Origin: Chiayiivirga sp.
GTDB taxonomy: Bacteria; Pseudomonadota; Gammaproteobacteria; Xanthomonadales; Xanthomonadaceae
Direction: 5' to 3'
Length of the DNA: 64,000 nucleotides
Assembly: GCA_022647565.1 (NCBI GenBank)
Contig: JALCLA010000001.1
Span: forward strand, 248,001 to 312,000
The first letter of the stretch is position 1, and the number at the start of each line of letters is the position of its first letter. Below, piece after piece: positions 1-8,736 of the stretch. The notes under the pieces were generated by a model. That model did not search any database, had not been told where the DNA came from, and was given only the letters and a program-made list of their open reading frames with translations. The translations under genes were made by a program, and so were the position numbers.

Positions 1-234
1 GTGAACGCGCGCTGTGCCGCACTGCTCGATCTGGTGGAGCGTGAGGACGGCATCTCCACGGCACGCGCCTGCAAGCACCTGGGCTGGTCGCGCAGCGAAC
101 TGCAGCGTTGCCTGAGCCTGTTGGGCGAGGACGCGGGCATCGGCGGCCTCGCCCTGCTGCAGGTGGAGGCGGCCGCAGGGCGCGAGTTGTTGCACCTCAG
201 CGAACGTGCCCGCCGCGCGCGCAGCCGCTCATGA
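1..234 (+). CDS. Small HTH-like protein upstream of fdhD (possibly 5'-truncated)
   Basis: An open frame of 77 codons that begins with GTG on the first base of the window, so the true start may lie further left. Residues 2-45 look like a compact winged-helix or helix-turn-helix fold: helix, a 'GISTARACKHLGWSRSELQR' type recognition segment, then a strand. That reading is inference from pattern, with no diagnostic motif. The stop overlaps the fdhD start by ATGA (231-234), so the two are translationally coupled and probably act in one process. A role in molybdenum-enzyme regulation is suggested only by the neighbour. Confidence 0.6.
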   Translation: MNARCAALLDLVEREDGISTARACKHLGWSRSELQRCLSLLGEDAGIGGLALLQVEAAAGRELLHLSERARRARSRS

Positions 235-995
235 TCGAGCCCCTGGTCGAACATGTCGCGCAGCGCCTGGACACCGATCGCAGGGTCGAGGTGCGCGAAC
301 GCCTGGCCGAGGAGACACCGATCGCGTTGCTGTTCAACGGCGAGGCGCATGTGGTGATGATGGCGACGCCGCAGGACCTGGAAGACTTCGCGTTCGGCTT
401 TGCCCTGAGCGAGGGCATCGTCGCTGATGCCGCGGAGTTGCAGCTGATCGAGGCCTTGCCGCGCGGTCCGGGCATTGCGTTGCACCTGGCGATTCCAGCG
501 CCGCGCTTCGAGGCCTTGCAGGCACGCCGCAGGCAGCTTCCGGGCCGTAGCGGTTGCGGCCTGTGCGGCGCGGAGACGCTGGAGCAGGCCATCACCCCGG
601 TGCGGCGCGTCACTTCGGGCAAGGGCGTGGTACCGGATCGCCTGCGTCGTGGCTTCACGCTGCTCGCGGCACGACAGACGCTCAATCGCGACTGTGGCGG
701 CCTGCACGCCGCGGCGGCCCTGTGCGAGGACGAGTTGATCGTGCGCGAGGACGTCGGCCGGCACAACGCGCTCGACAAGGTGCTCGGGGCGCTGGCGCGT
801 GCGGGTCGGCGGAGCGAGGCCGTGCTGCTGACCTCGCGCGCCTCGTACGAACTGGTGCACAAGGCCGCGGCCATGGACATTGGAACCCTGGCCGCAATGT
901 CGGCACCGACCGCCCATGCGGTGCGTCTGGCGCAGCAGGCGGGCCTGGCCTTGTATGCCTTCGCGCGCGAGGAGCGGATCACGCGCTACGCGTGA
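231..995 (+). CDS. fdhD: FdhD, formate dehydrogenase sulfurtransferase
   Basis: 254 residues from the ATG at 231. FdhD passes sulfur from the cysteine desulfurase IscS to the bis-MGD cofactor and is needed for active formate dehydrogenase; it acts in the cytoplasm. The family's sulfur-carrying CxxC loop is present as GCGLCG (Cys109, Cys112). Further family signatures are the N-terminal 'ALLFNGEAHVVMMATPQDLEDF' core (residues about 32-53), the 'REDVGRHNALDK' block and the C-terminal 'SRASYELVHKAA' block. Length matches the family. No formate dehydrogenase structural gene is in view, so the client enzyme is encoded elsewhere. The start is fixed by the ATGA overlap with the preceding gene. Confidence 0.97.
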   Translation: MIEPLVEHVAQRLDTDRRVEVRERLAEETPIALLFNGEAHVVMMATPQDLEDFAFGFALSEGIVADAAELQLIEALPRGPGIALHLAIPAPRFEALQARRRQLPGRSGCGLCGAETLEQAITPVRRVTSGKGVVPDRLRRGFTLLAARQTLNRDCGGLHAAAALCEDELIVREDVGRHNALDKVLGALARAGRRSEAVLLTSRASYELVHKAAAMDIGTLAAMSAPTAHAVRLAQQAGLALYAFAREERITRYA

Positions 996-1004
996 TCCGC
1001 ATGC

Positions 1005-1517
1005 TCAGTCGAGCGTGCGCAATTCGAGTCGGATCAGCTGCCGCAACGAACGCGCGGCGCGTTCGTCGTGCGGCAGGATTAGGCGGAACGGTCCCTCGCC
1101 CGCCGCCAGCGGCTTGCCGTCGCGCTCGAACGCGAGCACGGCGCCGCTGTCGCCGAATTGCGGATCGAATTCGGCCAGCGAGAACACCACGACGTAGCCG
1201 TCCGCCGCCTGCGCCCGCAGCACGGTCTTGAGCGCACTGCCACGCAGCTTCGCATCCAGCGGTGCGCCGGCGCGGCGCAACACATCGGCGAAGGCCGCGC
1301 CGAGGAAGCGGGCGCGTTCGCCGTGTATCTCGAACTCCGACATCGCCTGCGGCAATGCGCGCAGGGCCGCTTCGTCGAGCACGAAGGGCGTGGCGAAGCC
1401 GACCAGTTCGATCTGCGGTTCGTGCGTGACCCTGGGTGTTTCCGCTTGCACAGGGCCGGCGGCGAGCAGTATCCCGGCGACGAACGGCCGCCCGATGCGA
1501 AACAGTGACCGAACCAT
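1005..1517 (-). CDS. Periplasmic molybdopterin-domain (SUOX-like) protein
   Basis: 170 residues. The ATG at 1517 is preceded by AGAAGGAG at good spacing, which decides the start over longer options. Residues 1-26 form a signal peptide ending PVQA. The mature part ('IELVGFATPFVLDEAALRALPQ', 'FLGAAFADVLRRAGAPLDAKLRG', 'DGYVVVFSLAEFDPQFGD', 'GPFRLILPHDERAARS') matches the short stand-alone oxidoreductase-molybdopterin domain often found in Proteobacteria. I do not see the cofactor-binding cysteine of sulfite oxidase, so catalysis is doubtful and a binding role is possible. It is convergent with fdhD, with 9 bases between the stops. Its neighbour makes a link to molybdenum enzymes plausible but unproven. 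Confidence 0.72.
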   Translation of the reverse strand: MVRSLFRIGRPFVAGILLAAGPVQAETPRVTHEPQIELVGFATPFVLDEAALRALPQAMSEFEIHGERARFLGAAFADVLRRAGAPLDAKLRGSALKTVLRAQAADGYVVVFSLAEFDPQFGDSGAVLAFERDGKPLAAGEGPFRLILPHDERAARSLRQLIRLELRTLD

Positions 1518-1710
1518 GGCGACTCCTTCTGCATCGACGCGCCGCCGGTGGGCGACCTTCTTCGATGCCTGCAAGTACAAGTGACAGGGTAACCGGGTGT
1601 CCTTCGAAATCGGCTGCATCGCGGCCAGCGCTCAGGAGCAGCGGGTATCAGGAGTTCTGATCATCCGGAGCACAGTGTCTCAGGCGCGAAATCAAAGGAG
1701 GCACCGGTCG

Positions 1711-2130
1711 CTACTGCTTCGGCACCACCGCCAGGGTCAGGCGCGAGATGCAGACCATGTGGCCGGCCTCGTCTTCGATACGGATATCCCAGACCTGGGT
1801 GCTGCGACCGATATGGATCGGGCGCGCGGTACCGATCACCCAGCCCTGGGTCATGGGGCGCAAGTGGTTGGCCGAGATCTCCAGCCCCACCGCCACCGAG
1901 CGTTCGATGTCGAGGCAGCAATTGCCCGCGGCGCTGCCCAGGGTTTCGGCCAGCGCGACCGAGGCGCCGCCATGCAGCAGGCCGTAGGGCTGCCGCGTGC
2001 GCGCATCCACCGGCATCCGGCCGCGCAGGAAATCCGGCCCGGCTTCGGTGAACTCGATGCCGAGTGCTTCGAGCAGGGTGTCGCGGCCATGCGCGTTGAG
2101 CCGGGCGAGGTCGGGCGGGGTGCGGAACAT
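1711..2130 (-). CDS. Hotdog-fold acyl-CoA thioesterase (EntH/MenI-like)
   Basis: 139 residues from the ATG at 2130, which has GGAG eight bases upstream. The protein has the hotdog thioesterase core: helix with 'YGLLHGGASVALAETLGSAAG' (residues about 50-70), where the HGG turn and the following Glu are the usual catalytic elements, then 'EISANHLRPMTQGWVIGTARPIHIGRSTQVWDIRI' strands. It should hydrolyse an aryl- or acyl-CoA in the cytoplasm; the exact substrate (1,4-dihydroxy-2-naphthoyl-CoA, dihydroxybenzoyl or phenylacetyl type) cannot be told from sequence. The length is normal for the family. It lies about 110 bases downstream of the DUF1232 gene on the same strand. Confidence 0.88.
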   Translation of the reverse strand: MFRTPPDLARLNAHGRDTLLEALGIEFTEAGPDFLRGRMPVDARTRQPYGLLHGGASVALAETLGSAAGNCCLDIERSVAVGLEISANHLRPMTQGWVIGTARPIHIGRSTQVWDIRIEDEAGHMVCISRLTLAVVPKQ

Positions 2131-2241
2131 GCGGTCTCCGGCGTGACTTGCCATCAAGCTGGCGGGAAGGTTGCCGTGGTCAGCGCGACCACGGCGAGAA
2201 ACCCGGCCAAGGATGGCCAGGTTCTCGCGCAAGGACGCGCC

Positions 2242-2859
2242 TTACGACAGCTTGAAGATGCCGGGGCGCCAGCTGGCGCTGCCGACGTACGACTTCTTGC
2301 TGGCGTAGCCGCTGGAGCTGCCGTAGCCGGTGCCGAAGTCACGGTCGCGGCGGGTGTGCATGCGGTCGAGCAGTTCTTCGCGGCGGCTTTCCAGCCAATC
2401 GGCGCGACCCACCGCCCCCGGGTTCTGGCCGCGCTTGACCGCTTCGGCCTGGCGGTAATCGCAGAAATCCTCGTAGGCGTCGAACTCGTGCTTCAGGTCG
2501 CGCGTGCACAGCTCGATCATGATCGCGTCGTCGAGATAGCCCAGCACCGGGATCGCATCCGGGATCACGTCCTTGGGATCGGCGAAGTAGACCAGGGCCG
2601 AGAGCACGCGCTGCTTGTCGGCGTCGGGCATGGCCCAGCCTTCGTCGCGCGCCATCGCGATCATGGTGTCGAGGTGGGCAAGGCGCTGGCCGACGAAGTC
2701 CGGCACGTGCACCTTCTGTGCGTCAACCAGCAGCTTGCTGGCCGCGTCGATGATCTCGGTGGCGCTCTTGTTGCCGGCAGCATCGCGCGCTGCCTTCTGC
2801 GCGTTGGTGAAATGCTCGATGTCCTGTTCGCTGAGCTCGAACGCGATGCTGAGGGGCAT
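2242..2859 (-). CDS. DUF1232 (YkvA-type) protein
   Basis: 205 residues. The central 'SALVYFADPKDVIPDAIPVLGYLDDAIMIELC' stretch (about residues 89-120) is the DUF1232 signature, a short amphipathic helix pair with a D-x-I-P-D turn. The flanks are mostly helical and charged, and the last 35 residues are Gly/Ser/Tyr rich. The function of the family is not established; it is often linked to membranes. No signal peptide is visible. The ribosome site upstream of the ATG at 2859 is weak (AGGA at long spacing). It may be transcribed with the thioesterase gene that follows. Confidence 0.85.
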   Translation of the reverse strand: MPLSIAFELSEQDIEHFTNAQKAARDAAGNKSATEIIDAASKLLVDAQKVHVPDFVGQRLAHLDTMIAMARDEGWAMPDADKQRVLSALVYFADPKDVIPDAIPVLGYLDDAIMIELCTRDLKHEFDAYEDFCDYRQAEAVKRGQNPGAVGRADWLESRREELLDRMHTRRDRDFGTGYGSSSGYASKKSYVGSASWRPGIFKLS

Positions 2860-2948
2860 GGGGGCGGATCCTGACGCGGTGCGGAAAGAGGGCCAGCCTA
2901 GCCAGCGGCCGCGGAAGCGTCAATCGACTTCGGCGTGCGGTTTCCGGC

Positions 2949-4292
2949 TCAACCCGCGCCTGGCAAGCGCGGCACGCCCATGGGGCTGCGCTCTTCGGCC
3001 ACGGCCTCGTCCTGGATCACCTCGCGCAGGCCACGGCCCGGCATGGGCAGGGCGCTCTCGCCGCGGCCGGCGCGCAAGGCATTGGCGTAGGCGTGGCGGG
3101 CGCGGGCGTCGTCGCGCTGCGCGGCATAGGCGTGGCCGAGTTCTTCCCAGGCCTGCACATCGGTGCCCTGGGGGCTGCTGCCGGGCAGCCCGGCTGCGAC
3201 GGTACTCGCCCAAGCCGTCGATCGAATGGTCGCAAGGTCGGGACCGGATGCGGCCTGGGCCAGGGCGCGGTGCAGGTAGTCCTCGGCCTTGCCCCACAGG
3301 CCTTCCTCGCGGCACAGGCGACCGAGCGCCAGCAACAGGCATGGGCTGTTCGGATGGCTCTTGAGCCAATGTTCGGCGGCCTTGAGCGGTGAGCCGCGTT
3401 GTCCGCGCGCGAGCTGGCCGTAGCGCCGCGCCAGCGCCTCCGACCACTGCTTCTTGAGTGCGTGTTCGATCGCAGCCGCGGCCTGGTCTTCAAGCCCGAG
3501 CGTGGCGGCGCGCTCGGCGTAGGCGGCCACGACCTCGGCGCGTGCGCGCTGGGCGCGGCTCGCCGTTTCCCAGCGCAGGGCGAGCTCGCCGGCGTCGGGT
3601 GCCTGACGCAGGGCGCTGGCCTGTAACTCGGATTCAAAGGCCTCCAGCGCGGCGCCCTCCAGTACCTGGCTCTGGCGCAAGGCCGGCAACAGGCCCAACG
3701 CATCCGTGGCGCGCCCACATTCGCCGAGCGCCCGCATTTTCAGCTCCAGGGCGCGCGGCGCGTCGCCCGGTCCGACCTTCGCCAGCGCATCGCAGGCCGC
3801 GTCGGCGCGCCCTTCGCGCAACAGCGCGTCGGCATCGAGCAGGGCGAGCAGGGCAGCATCGCCATCTTCGCCGAGCCGCGCACGCAGGGCCGAGGCGTTG
3901 TCGGCATCGCCGCGCGCCTGCGCCGCGTGCAAGGCGGCGAGCAAGGCCGGCTGCCGATGCAGGGGATCGCTGGCGGCGCGGGTAAGCAGCTTCTCCGCCT
4001 TGGCCCAGCGCCCCTCATGCAAGGCCAGCAGGCCGCCCGCAAGGCGTTCGCGCGCCAGCTTGCGGCTGCGCCGCCGCCAGGCGTGGAACGGCAAGCGCAA
4101 CACCCATACCACGCTGCGCAGCAGCAGCCAGCCGAGCAGGCCAGCGGCGACTGCGACCACGACCGTGGTTTCGAGGCTGTAGCCGCGCCAGATGACCAGC
4201 ACGTAGCCGGGATCGGCAGACATCAGGTGCCAGGCCAGGGCGCCGATGGCGGCCAGCGCCAACAGCGTCAGCAGGCGCCAGAACAAGCTCAC
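2949..4292 (-). CDS. hemY: HemY, membrane TPR protein of heme operon
   Basis: 447 residues, starting with GTG whose GTGA overlaps the hemX stop. Two N-terminal membrane helices (about residues 4-22 and 42-65) are followed by a basic stretch and a long helical tetratricopeptide region, the layout of gammaproteobacterial HemY. This protein is unrelated to the protoporphyrinogen oxidase of the same name; it sits in the inner membrane and is thought to help organise heme synthesis. It is the last gene of the hemD-hemX-hemY run. The C-terminal 40 residues are low in complexity. Length is a little above the usual 390-420. Confidence 0.9.
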   Translation of the reverse strand: MSLFWRLLTLLALAAIGALAWHLMSADPGYVLVIWRGYSLETTVVVAVAAGLLGWLLLRSVVWVLRLPFHAWRRRSRKLARERLAGGLLALHEGRWAKAEKLLTRAASDPLHRQPALLAALHAAQARGDADNASALRARLGEDGDAALLALLDADALLREGRADAACDALAKVGPGDAPRALELKMRALGECGRATDALGLLPALRQSQVLEGAALEAFESELQASALRQAPDAGELALRWETASRAQRARAEVVAAYAERAATLGLEDQAAAAIEHALKKQWSEALARRYGQLARGQRGSPLKAAEHWLKSHPNSPCLLLALGRLCREEGLWGKAEDYLHRALAQAASGPDLATIRSTAWASTVAAGLPGSSPQGTDVQAWEELGHAYAAQRDDARARHAYANALRAGRGESALPMPGRGLREVIQDEAVAEERSPMGVPRLPGAG

Positions 4293-5374
4293 TCCGCGGC
4301 CTCCGTCGCGTCAGGCGCTTGCCCATCGGGCACGGGCAGCACGCGCTCGATGGCCCCCACGCTGCGGGTCGCGCGCAGGCCGCGCAGTTCCTGCAAGGTG
4401 GCGCCGAGCACCGGCAGTTCCGGCACCAGTACGGCCTCGCGCAAGGACTTCAGGCGCGCCAGCCGCTCGCCGACTTCTGCGGCGTCGGGGTCGAAGAGCC
4501 GGGAAAAGAGCTGCCCGATCTGCTCCAGGGACTGGGTGTAGGCCTCGGGATCCGGGCGGGCCAGCGCCGCTTGCGCCATCTCCAGCTGCAGGCGCAGCGC
4601 GGCGATCGTGGCTTCGCGCTGCACCGGTCCCAGCACGGCGTCGCGCGCATCGACGCGACGCACGATGACGAGGCGCGAGAGCAGCTGCATGAGGCGCGAA
4701 TCGTTGCCGTCGGCCGCGGCCAACTGGCCCTGGCGCGAAGCCGGGAGGCGTTCCAGGTCACGGCCCAGCGCCGACAGGTCGCTGCGCAGCGCCACCCGCG
4801 CATCGGGCGGTACCGCGCGCAACGCGGCCAGCTCCTGGGCCAGGGTCTGGCGCAGGGTGGCCAGGACCGGATCGTCGAGGCCCGCGAGCGCGGCATCGGC
4901 CAGCGCATAGGCCTGCACCGCCGCCGCGGCGTCCGCGAACAGGCGCAGGCGTTCTTCCCCCAGCATCAGCAGGAACTCGGCCTCGTTCAGGCGCAACACC
5001 ACCTCGCCGCGCAGGCGATTGTCGGCGAGGCGCGCGACCGCATCCTCCAGCAGTGCCGCCCGCTCGCCCATGCCCAGCAGCTCCTCGCGCAGCACGGTAT
5101 TGGTGGCGGCATTGTCGGCGGCCCGCGTTTCCAGGGCCCGGGTCCTGCGTCGAACACCATCAAGCGCCGCCTCGAGTGCGTCCACGCGCTGCCGCAAGGC
5201 CGCGCCGGCATCGTCGCGCTGCGCCTCGCGCGCGGACTGGCTGCGCCACTCAAGCCCGAGCCAGAGGCCGGCGATCACCACGAGCAGCAGCAGGATCACG
5301 CCGCCCCAGGCGCGACGAGGGCGCGTGCCGGGTGGGGTGGCGGCGGGAATGGGGGCGGGAGTCTCGTCGCTCAC
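4289..5374 (-). CDS. hemX: HemX, coiled-coil membrane protein
   Basis: 361 residues from a GTG at 5374, the only start codon close to the N-terminal boundary; no good ribosome site is seen, so the start is less sure. A proline-rich cytoplasmic tail (residues 1-21) leads into one membrane helix (about 23-42), then a long coiled coil (45-115) and a helical periplasmic domain. This is the architecture of the HemX family, often annotated as uroporphyrinogen-III C-methyltransferase, although no SAM-binding domain is present here. The gene overlaps hemY by four bases and follows hemD by 92 bases. Confidence 0.88.
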   Translation of the reverse strand: MSDETPAPIPAATPPGTRPRRAWGGVILLLLVVIAGLWLGLEWRSQSAREAQRDDAGAALRQRVDALEAALDGVRRRTRALETRAADNAATNTVLREELLGMGERAALLEDAVARLADNRLRGEVVLRLNEAEFLLMLGEERLRLFADAAAAVQAYALADAALAGLDDPVLATLRQTLAQELAALRAVPPDARVALRSDLSALGRDLERLPASRQGQLAAADGNDSRLMQLLSRLVIVRRVDARDAVLGPVQREATIAALRLQLEMAQAALARPDPEAYTQSLEQIGQLFSRLFDPDAAEVGERLARLKSLREAVLVPELPVLGATLQELRGLRATRSVGAIERVLPVPDGQAPDATEAAE

Positions 5375-5466
5375 GGCTCGAAGCTCAGGGCGCAAACACG
5401 GCGCGGGGAATGGTCGCCATGCTACCGGATAGACGCGACGTTGTTGCGCTGCCGCGAAGCCTGCGG

Positions 5467-6252
5467 TCAGCGATCCGACGCCGCTAGCGCGTCGAGCATC
5501 GAATCCGGATCGGGCGCTTGCGCGTGGATGACCGAGGCGAAGCCCAGCTCCTGCGCGCAGCGGGCGAGGCGCGTGCTGCTTGCCACCACCACGGACTCGC
5601 GCAGCAGCGCCGCGAGGTCGGCCGGGAGTGCATCCAGGGTGTTCCGCAGGGCTTCCGCACTGCTCAACAACAGGGCGCGCGGCGTGGCGCTGGCGCGCAG
5701 CGCAGCGAAGTGGCGGCGGTCGAAGCGTGGCGGCAGGCGTCGATAGACCTCGGCCACGCGCAGCTGCGCGCCGCGCGCGCGCAGCGCATGTGCGATCAGG
5801 CCGCGACCGCCCGGCGCCGTCACCAGGCCGACATCGCCGCCGCGCGCGTAGTGCGCCGCGGCGAAATCGGGCAGTGCCAGCAAGCCCTCGCTGTGCATCG
5901 CGCCGGCGCCGGGGTGGATGGCGTCCACGCCATGTCGCAGCAAGGCACGCGCGGTGCCGCGACCCACAGCGTATGCGCGACGCGTGCCCTCGCTGCGCAA
6001 GGGCAGGAGCTGTGCGGCATGGCGCACGGCGGCCGGACTGGTGAAGATCAATTGCGCCGCCAGCAAGGCGCCGCGCAACGCATGGCGCGCGGCATCCGCG
6101 TCCGGCATCGGCTGCAGCCGCAACGCCGGCAGCAACAAGGGCGTGGCACCACGGGCCGCGATGGCGCGCCGCAGCGCGCCACCATGCGCCGCCGCACGCA
6201 GCACGATCACGGTCCGTACGCTCAAGTAGGGGCTGACGGACGCACTCGACAT
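5467..6252 (-). CDS. hemD: HemD, uroporphyrinogen-III synthase
   Basis: 261 residues. HemD closes hydroxymethylbilane into uroporphyrinogen III in the cytoplasm. Sequence is poorly conserved in this family, but the pattern fits: 'LIFTSPAAVRHAAQLLP' (family F-T-S-x-x-A-V block, about residues 68-84), 'YAVGRGTARALLRHGVDA', 'VGLVTAPGGRGLIAHALRARGAQL', 'RVAEVYRR' and 'LLLSSAEALRNTLD'. Its position directly upstream of hemX-hemY supports the call. hemC, commonly the preceding gene, is absent; instead a thioesterase gene diverges from only 38 bases away. No clear Shine-Dalgarno sequence precedes the ATG. Confidence 0.9.
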   Translation of the reverse strand: MSSASVSPYLSVRTVIVLRAAAHGGALRRAIAARGATPLLLPALRLQPMPDADAARHALRGALLAAQLIFTSPAAVRHAAQLLPLRSEGTRRAYAVGRGTARALLRHGVDAIHPGAGAMHSEGLLALPDFAAAHYARGGDVGLVTAPGGRGLIAHALRARGAQLRVAEVYRRLPPRFDRRHFAALRASATPRALLLSSAEALRNTLDALPADLAALLRESVVVASSTRLARCAQELGFASVIHAQAPDPDSMLDALAASDR

Positions 6253-6290
6253 GGGTCAAGCTTACGCCGCCGTCCCCTTCGTTGCGCCCC

Positions 6291-6779
6291 ATGCTTGCCT
6301 CCCCCGAAATCGCTCCCGATCCCCGGAGCGCGCAGTTGCACGCGCTCGAACACAAACTGCTGTCGATGCCGCCGGTGCGTGCCATCGGCCTCGCCGTGGC
6401 CGCCTATGACGGCGACATGCTGCGCTTGCGCGCGCCGCTTGCGCGCAACGTCAATGACAAGGGCTCGGCATTCGGTGGCAGCCTCGCCAGCGTGTTGACG
6501 CTCGCGGCCTGGGGCCTGACCACGCTCAAGCTGGAGGAGATCGGGCACGTGGCCGAGGTCTATGTGCAGGATTCCCACCTGCGCTATCTCAAGCCGCTGT
6601 ACGACGAACTGCAGATCGAGGCACGCCTGGCGCCGGAGCAGGACTGGGAGTCCTTCCGCTCGGCCTACGCGGCGCGCGGCAAGGCGCGCGCGCAGTTGGT
6701 GGCCGAAGCCCGTGATGCACAGGGCGCCGTGGTCACGTCGTTCGAAGGGCGCTTCGTGGCGCTGCGCGCTCCGGGCTGA
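6291..6779 (+). CDS. YiiD C-terminal-type thioesterase
   Basis: 162 residues from ATG 6291 (an in-frame TTG at 6282 is less likely). The protein matches the putative thioesterase domain found at the C-terminus of YiiD: 'APLARNVNDKGSAFGGSLASVLTLAAWGL' (about residues 49-77), where the N-x-K-G-x-x-F-G-G-S motif marks the hotdog helix, and 'VYVQDSHLRYLKPLY'. The GNAT acetyltransferase half of YiiD is missing, so this is the stand-alone form. It is divergent from hemD across 38 bases, so the two promoters must overlap. The substrate is unknown. Confidence 0.82.
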   Translation: MLASPEIAPDPRSAQLHALEHKLLSMPPVRAIGLAVAAYDGDMLRLRAPLARNVNDKGSAFGGSLASVLTLAAWGLTTLKLEEIGHVAEVYVQDSHLRYLKPLYDELQIEARLAPEQDWESFRSAYAARGKARAQLVAEARDAQGAVVTSFEGRFVALRAPG

Positions 6780-6860
6780 GTCGCTCGCGCCTTCACGCCG
6801 GCATCGCGCCGCTTGCGTTCGCATGATGGTGTCGCGTGCCGCGGCGCCATCCCTTGCCCC

Positions 6861-8633
6861 ATGTCCGTCATCCCACGCCTGCTGCTGCTGGCGGCCTTGC
6901 TCTGTTCGATTCCGCCGGCGACCTGCGCGCCTGTCGCGGCCTCCGCGGTACCGTGGTTGCGCGACGAGGCCGCGGCCTTCGAACTGGCGCGGCACGAACG
7001 CCGCTTCGTGCTGCTCTACCTGGAAGCCGTGTGGTGCCACTGGTGCCACGTCATGGATGCGCGCACCTATGCCGACGAGGGTGTGATCGCGGCGCTCGCG
7101 CGCGACTACGTGCCGCTGCGTATCGACCAGGATGCGCGCCCGGATCTCGCGAACCGCTACCGCGACTACGGATGGCCGGCCACGATCGTGTTCGACCCCG
7201 AGGGACGCGAGATCGTGAAGCGACAGGGCTACATTGCGCCGCTGCCGATGCAGCGCCTGCTCGCCGCGATCAAGGCCGATCCCGATCCCGAGCGCGCGGC
7301 GGCGCGGGTGGCGGTGGACGACACGCCCGCCTCGGGCTTGGGCGCAACCGTGCGCGCCGAGTTGCAGCGCCGCCACCTCGACACCTACGACGACGAACGC
7401 GGCGGACTGCGGATCGACCAGAAGTACGTGGATCGCGACAGCGTCGAGTACGCCCTCGGCCTCGCCGCGCGCGGCGACGTTGCACAGGGCCTCGCCGCGC
7501 GGAAAACCCTCGATGCAGCGCGCGCGCTGCTCGATCCGGCCTGGGGCGGGGTCTACCAGTACTCGACCGGCGGCGACTGGAATCATCCGCATTTCGAGAA
7601 GCTCGCCGTTCTTCAGGCCGAGTACCTGCGCCTGTATGCGTTGGCCTACGCCCAGACCGGCGAGGCGCGGTATCGGGACGTGGCGCGCTCGATCCGTGGC
7701 TACATCGAACATTTTCTTGCCGCACCCGAGGGCGGCTACTACGCCAGCCAGGATGCCGACCTGCGCCCGGGTGAACACAGCGCAGAGTACTTCGCGCTCG
7801 ACGATGCCGCGCGCCGGCGTCAGGGCGTGCCGCGTGTGGACACGCATCGCTACACGCAAGCCACGGCGGCAATCGCGGAAGCCTATGCCGTGCTGCATGA
7901 GGCCAGCGATGACGCCGCCGCGCTCGCGGCTGCCGAACGCGCCATGCGCTGGGTGCACGCCGAGCGTGCGAACGGCGAAGGCGGCTTCCGGCACGATGCG
8001 AACGACCGCGGCGGCCCCTTCCTCGCCGACAACCTGGCCGCGGGCCGCGCCTTCCTGCAGCTGTATCGCGTCACCGCGCAGCGTGAGTGGCTGACCGAGG
8101 CCGGCGCCACGGCCGATTTCATCGAACGCCGATTCCGGAGCGACGCCGGTTACGCCGGCGGTGTCGGTGGCGCCGGCCCGATCGCTCCGGTGGCGCAACT
8201 GGACGAAAACCTCTCGCTGGCGCGCTTCGCCAACCTGCTGGCGCATTACAGCGGCGAGGCCAGGCACCAAGCGCTGGCGCAACACGCGTTCGCGTATCTG
8301 GCGCGCGATACCGTGGCCTTGTCGCGCCTGACCGACGCCGGCATCCTGCTTGCCGACGACGAACGCAATGCCGATCCGCTGCACCTCACCGTGATCGGCG
8401 GCAAGCGCGATCCGCTGGCTCGCGCCCTGTTCGATGCCGCCTTGCGCCTGCCCGGTGCCTACAAGCGGCTCGACTGGTGGGATCGGGCCGAAGGTGTCCT
8501 GCCCAACCCGGACGTGAAGTGCCCGCCGGTCAAGGGTGCTGCGGCTTTCGTCTGCACCCGGCGCCGTTGCTCGTTGCCGATCCGCGAGCCGGCGGAACTG
8601 GCGGCTTTCGTACGCGAGGCAGCGTCGGACTGA
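6861..8633 (+). CDS. Secreted DUF255 / YyaL-like thioredoxin-fold protein
   Basis: 590 residues from ATG 6861, beginning with a signal peptide (1-23, hydrophobic core RLLLLAALLCSIP). The N-terminal domain (about 28-130) is a thioredoxin-like DUF255 fold with the active-site-like AVWCHWCHVMD. After it comes a long (alpha/alpha)6-type region with 'WGGVYQYSTGGDWNHPHFEKL' and 'FLADNLAAGRAFL', as in YyaL/SPATA20 proteins. Those relatives are usually cytoplasmic and nearly 700 residues, so the signal peptide and shorter length are unusual. A periplasmic redox or carbohydrate-related role is possible; none is established. It follows the thioesterase gene by 81 bases. Confidence 0.85.
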   Translation: MSVIPRLLLLAALLCSIPPATCAPVAASAVPWLRDEAAAFELARHERRFVLLYLEAVWCHWCHVMDARTYADEGVIAALARDYVPLRIDQDARPDLANRYRDYGWPATIVFDPEGREIVKRQGYIAPLPMQRLLAAIKADPDPERAAARVAVDDTPASGLGATVRAELQRRHLDTYDDERGGLRIDQKYVDRDSVEYALGLAARGDVAQGLAARKTLDAARALLDPAWGGVYQYSTGGDWNHPHFEKLAVLQAEYLRLYALAYAQTGEARYRDVARSIRGYIEHFLAAPEGGYYASQDADLRPGEHSAEYFALDDAARRRQGVPRVDTHRYTQATAAIAEAYAVLHEASDDAAALAAAERAMRWVHAERANGEGGFRHDANDRGGPFLADNLAAGRAFLQLYRVTAQREWLTEAGATADFIERRFRSDAGYAGGVGGAGPIAPVAQLDENLSLARFANLLAHYSGEARHQALAQHAFAYLARDTVALSRLTDAGILLADDERNADPLHLTVIGGKRDPLARALFDAALRLPGAYKRLDWWDRAEGVLPNPDVKCPPVKGAAAFVCTRRRCSLPIREPAELAAFVREAASD

Positions 8634-8736
8634 GCAACGGCGGTGGCATCCGGGTGGGGCCCCCGTTTCCAAGCGCGCGGCACTGCGCCACCATGCGCCA
8701 CCGGGCGCGCGGCGACCGGCATCGAACCAGGATTGC

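Noticed and set aside
4289..6385. A single 698-codon frame covering hemX and running on opposite the start of hemD
   Set aside because: Only the part from GTG 5374 has HemX features; the upstream part is an out-of-frame reading of hemD on the same strand.
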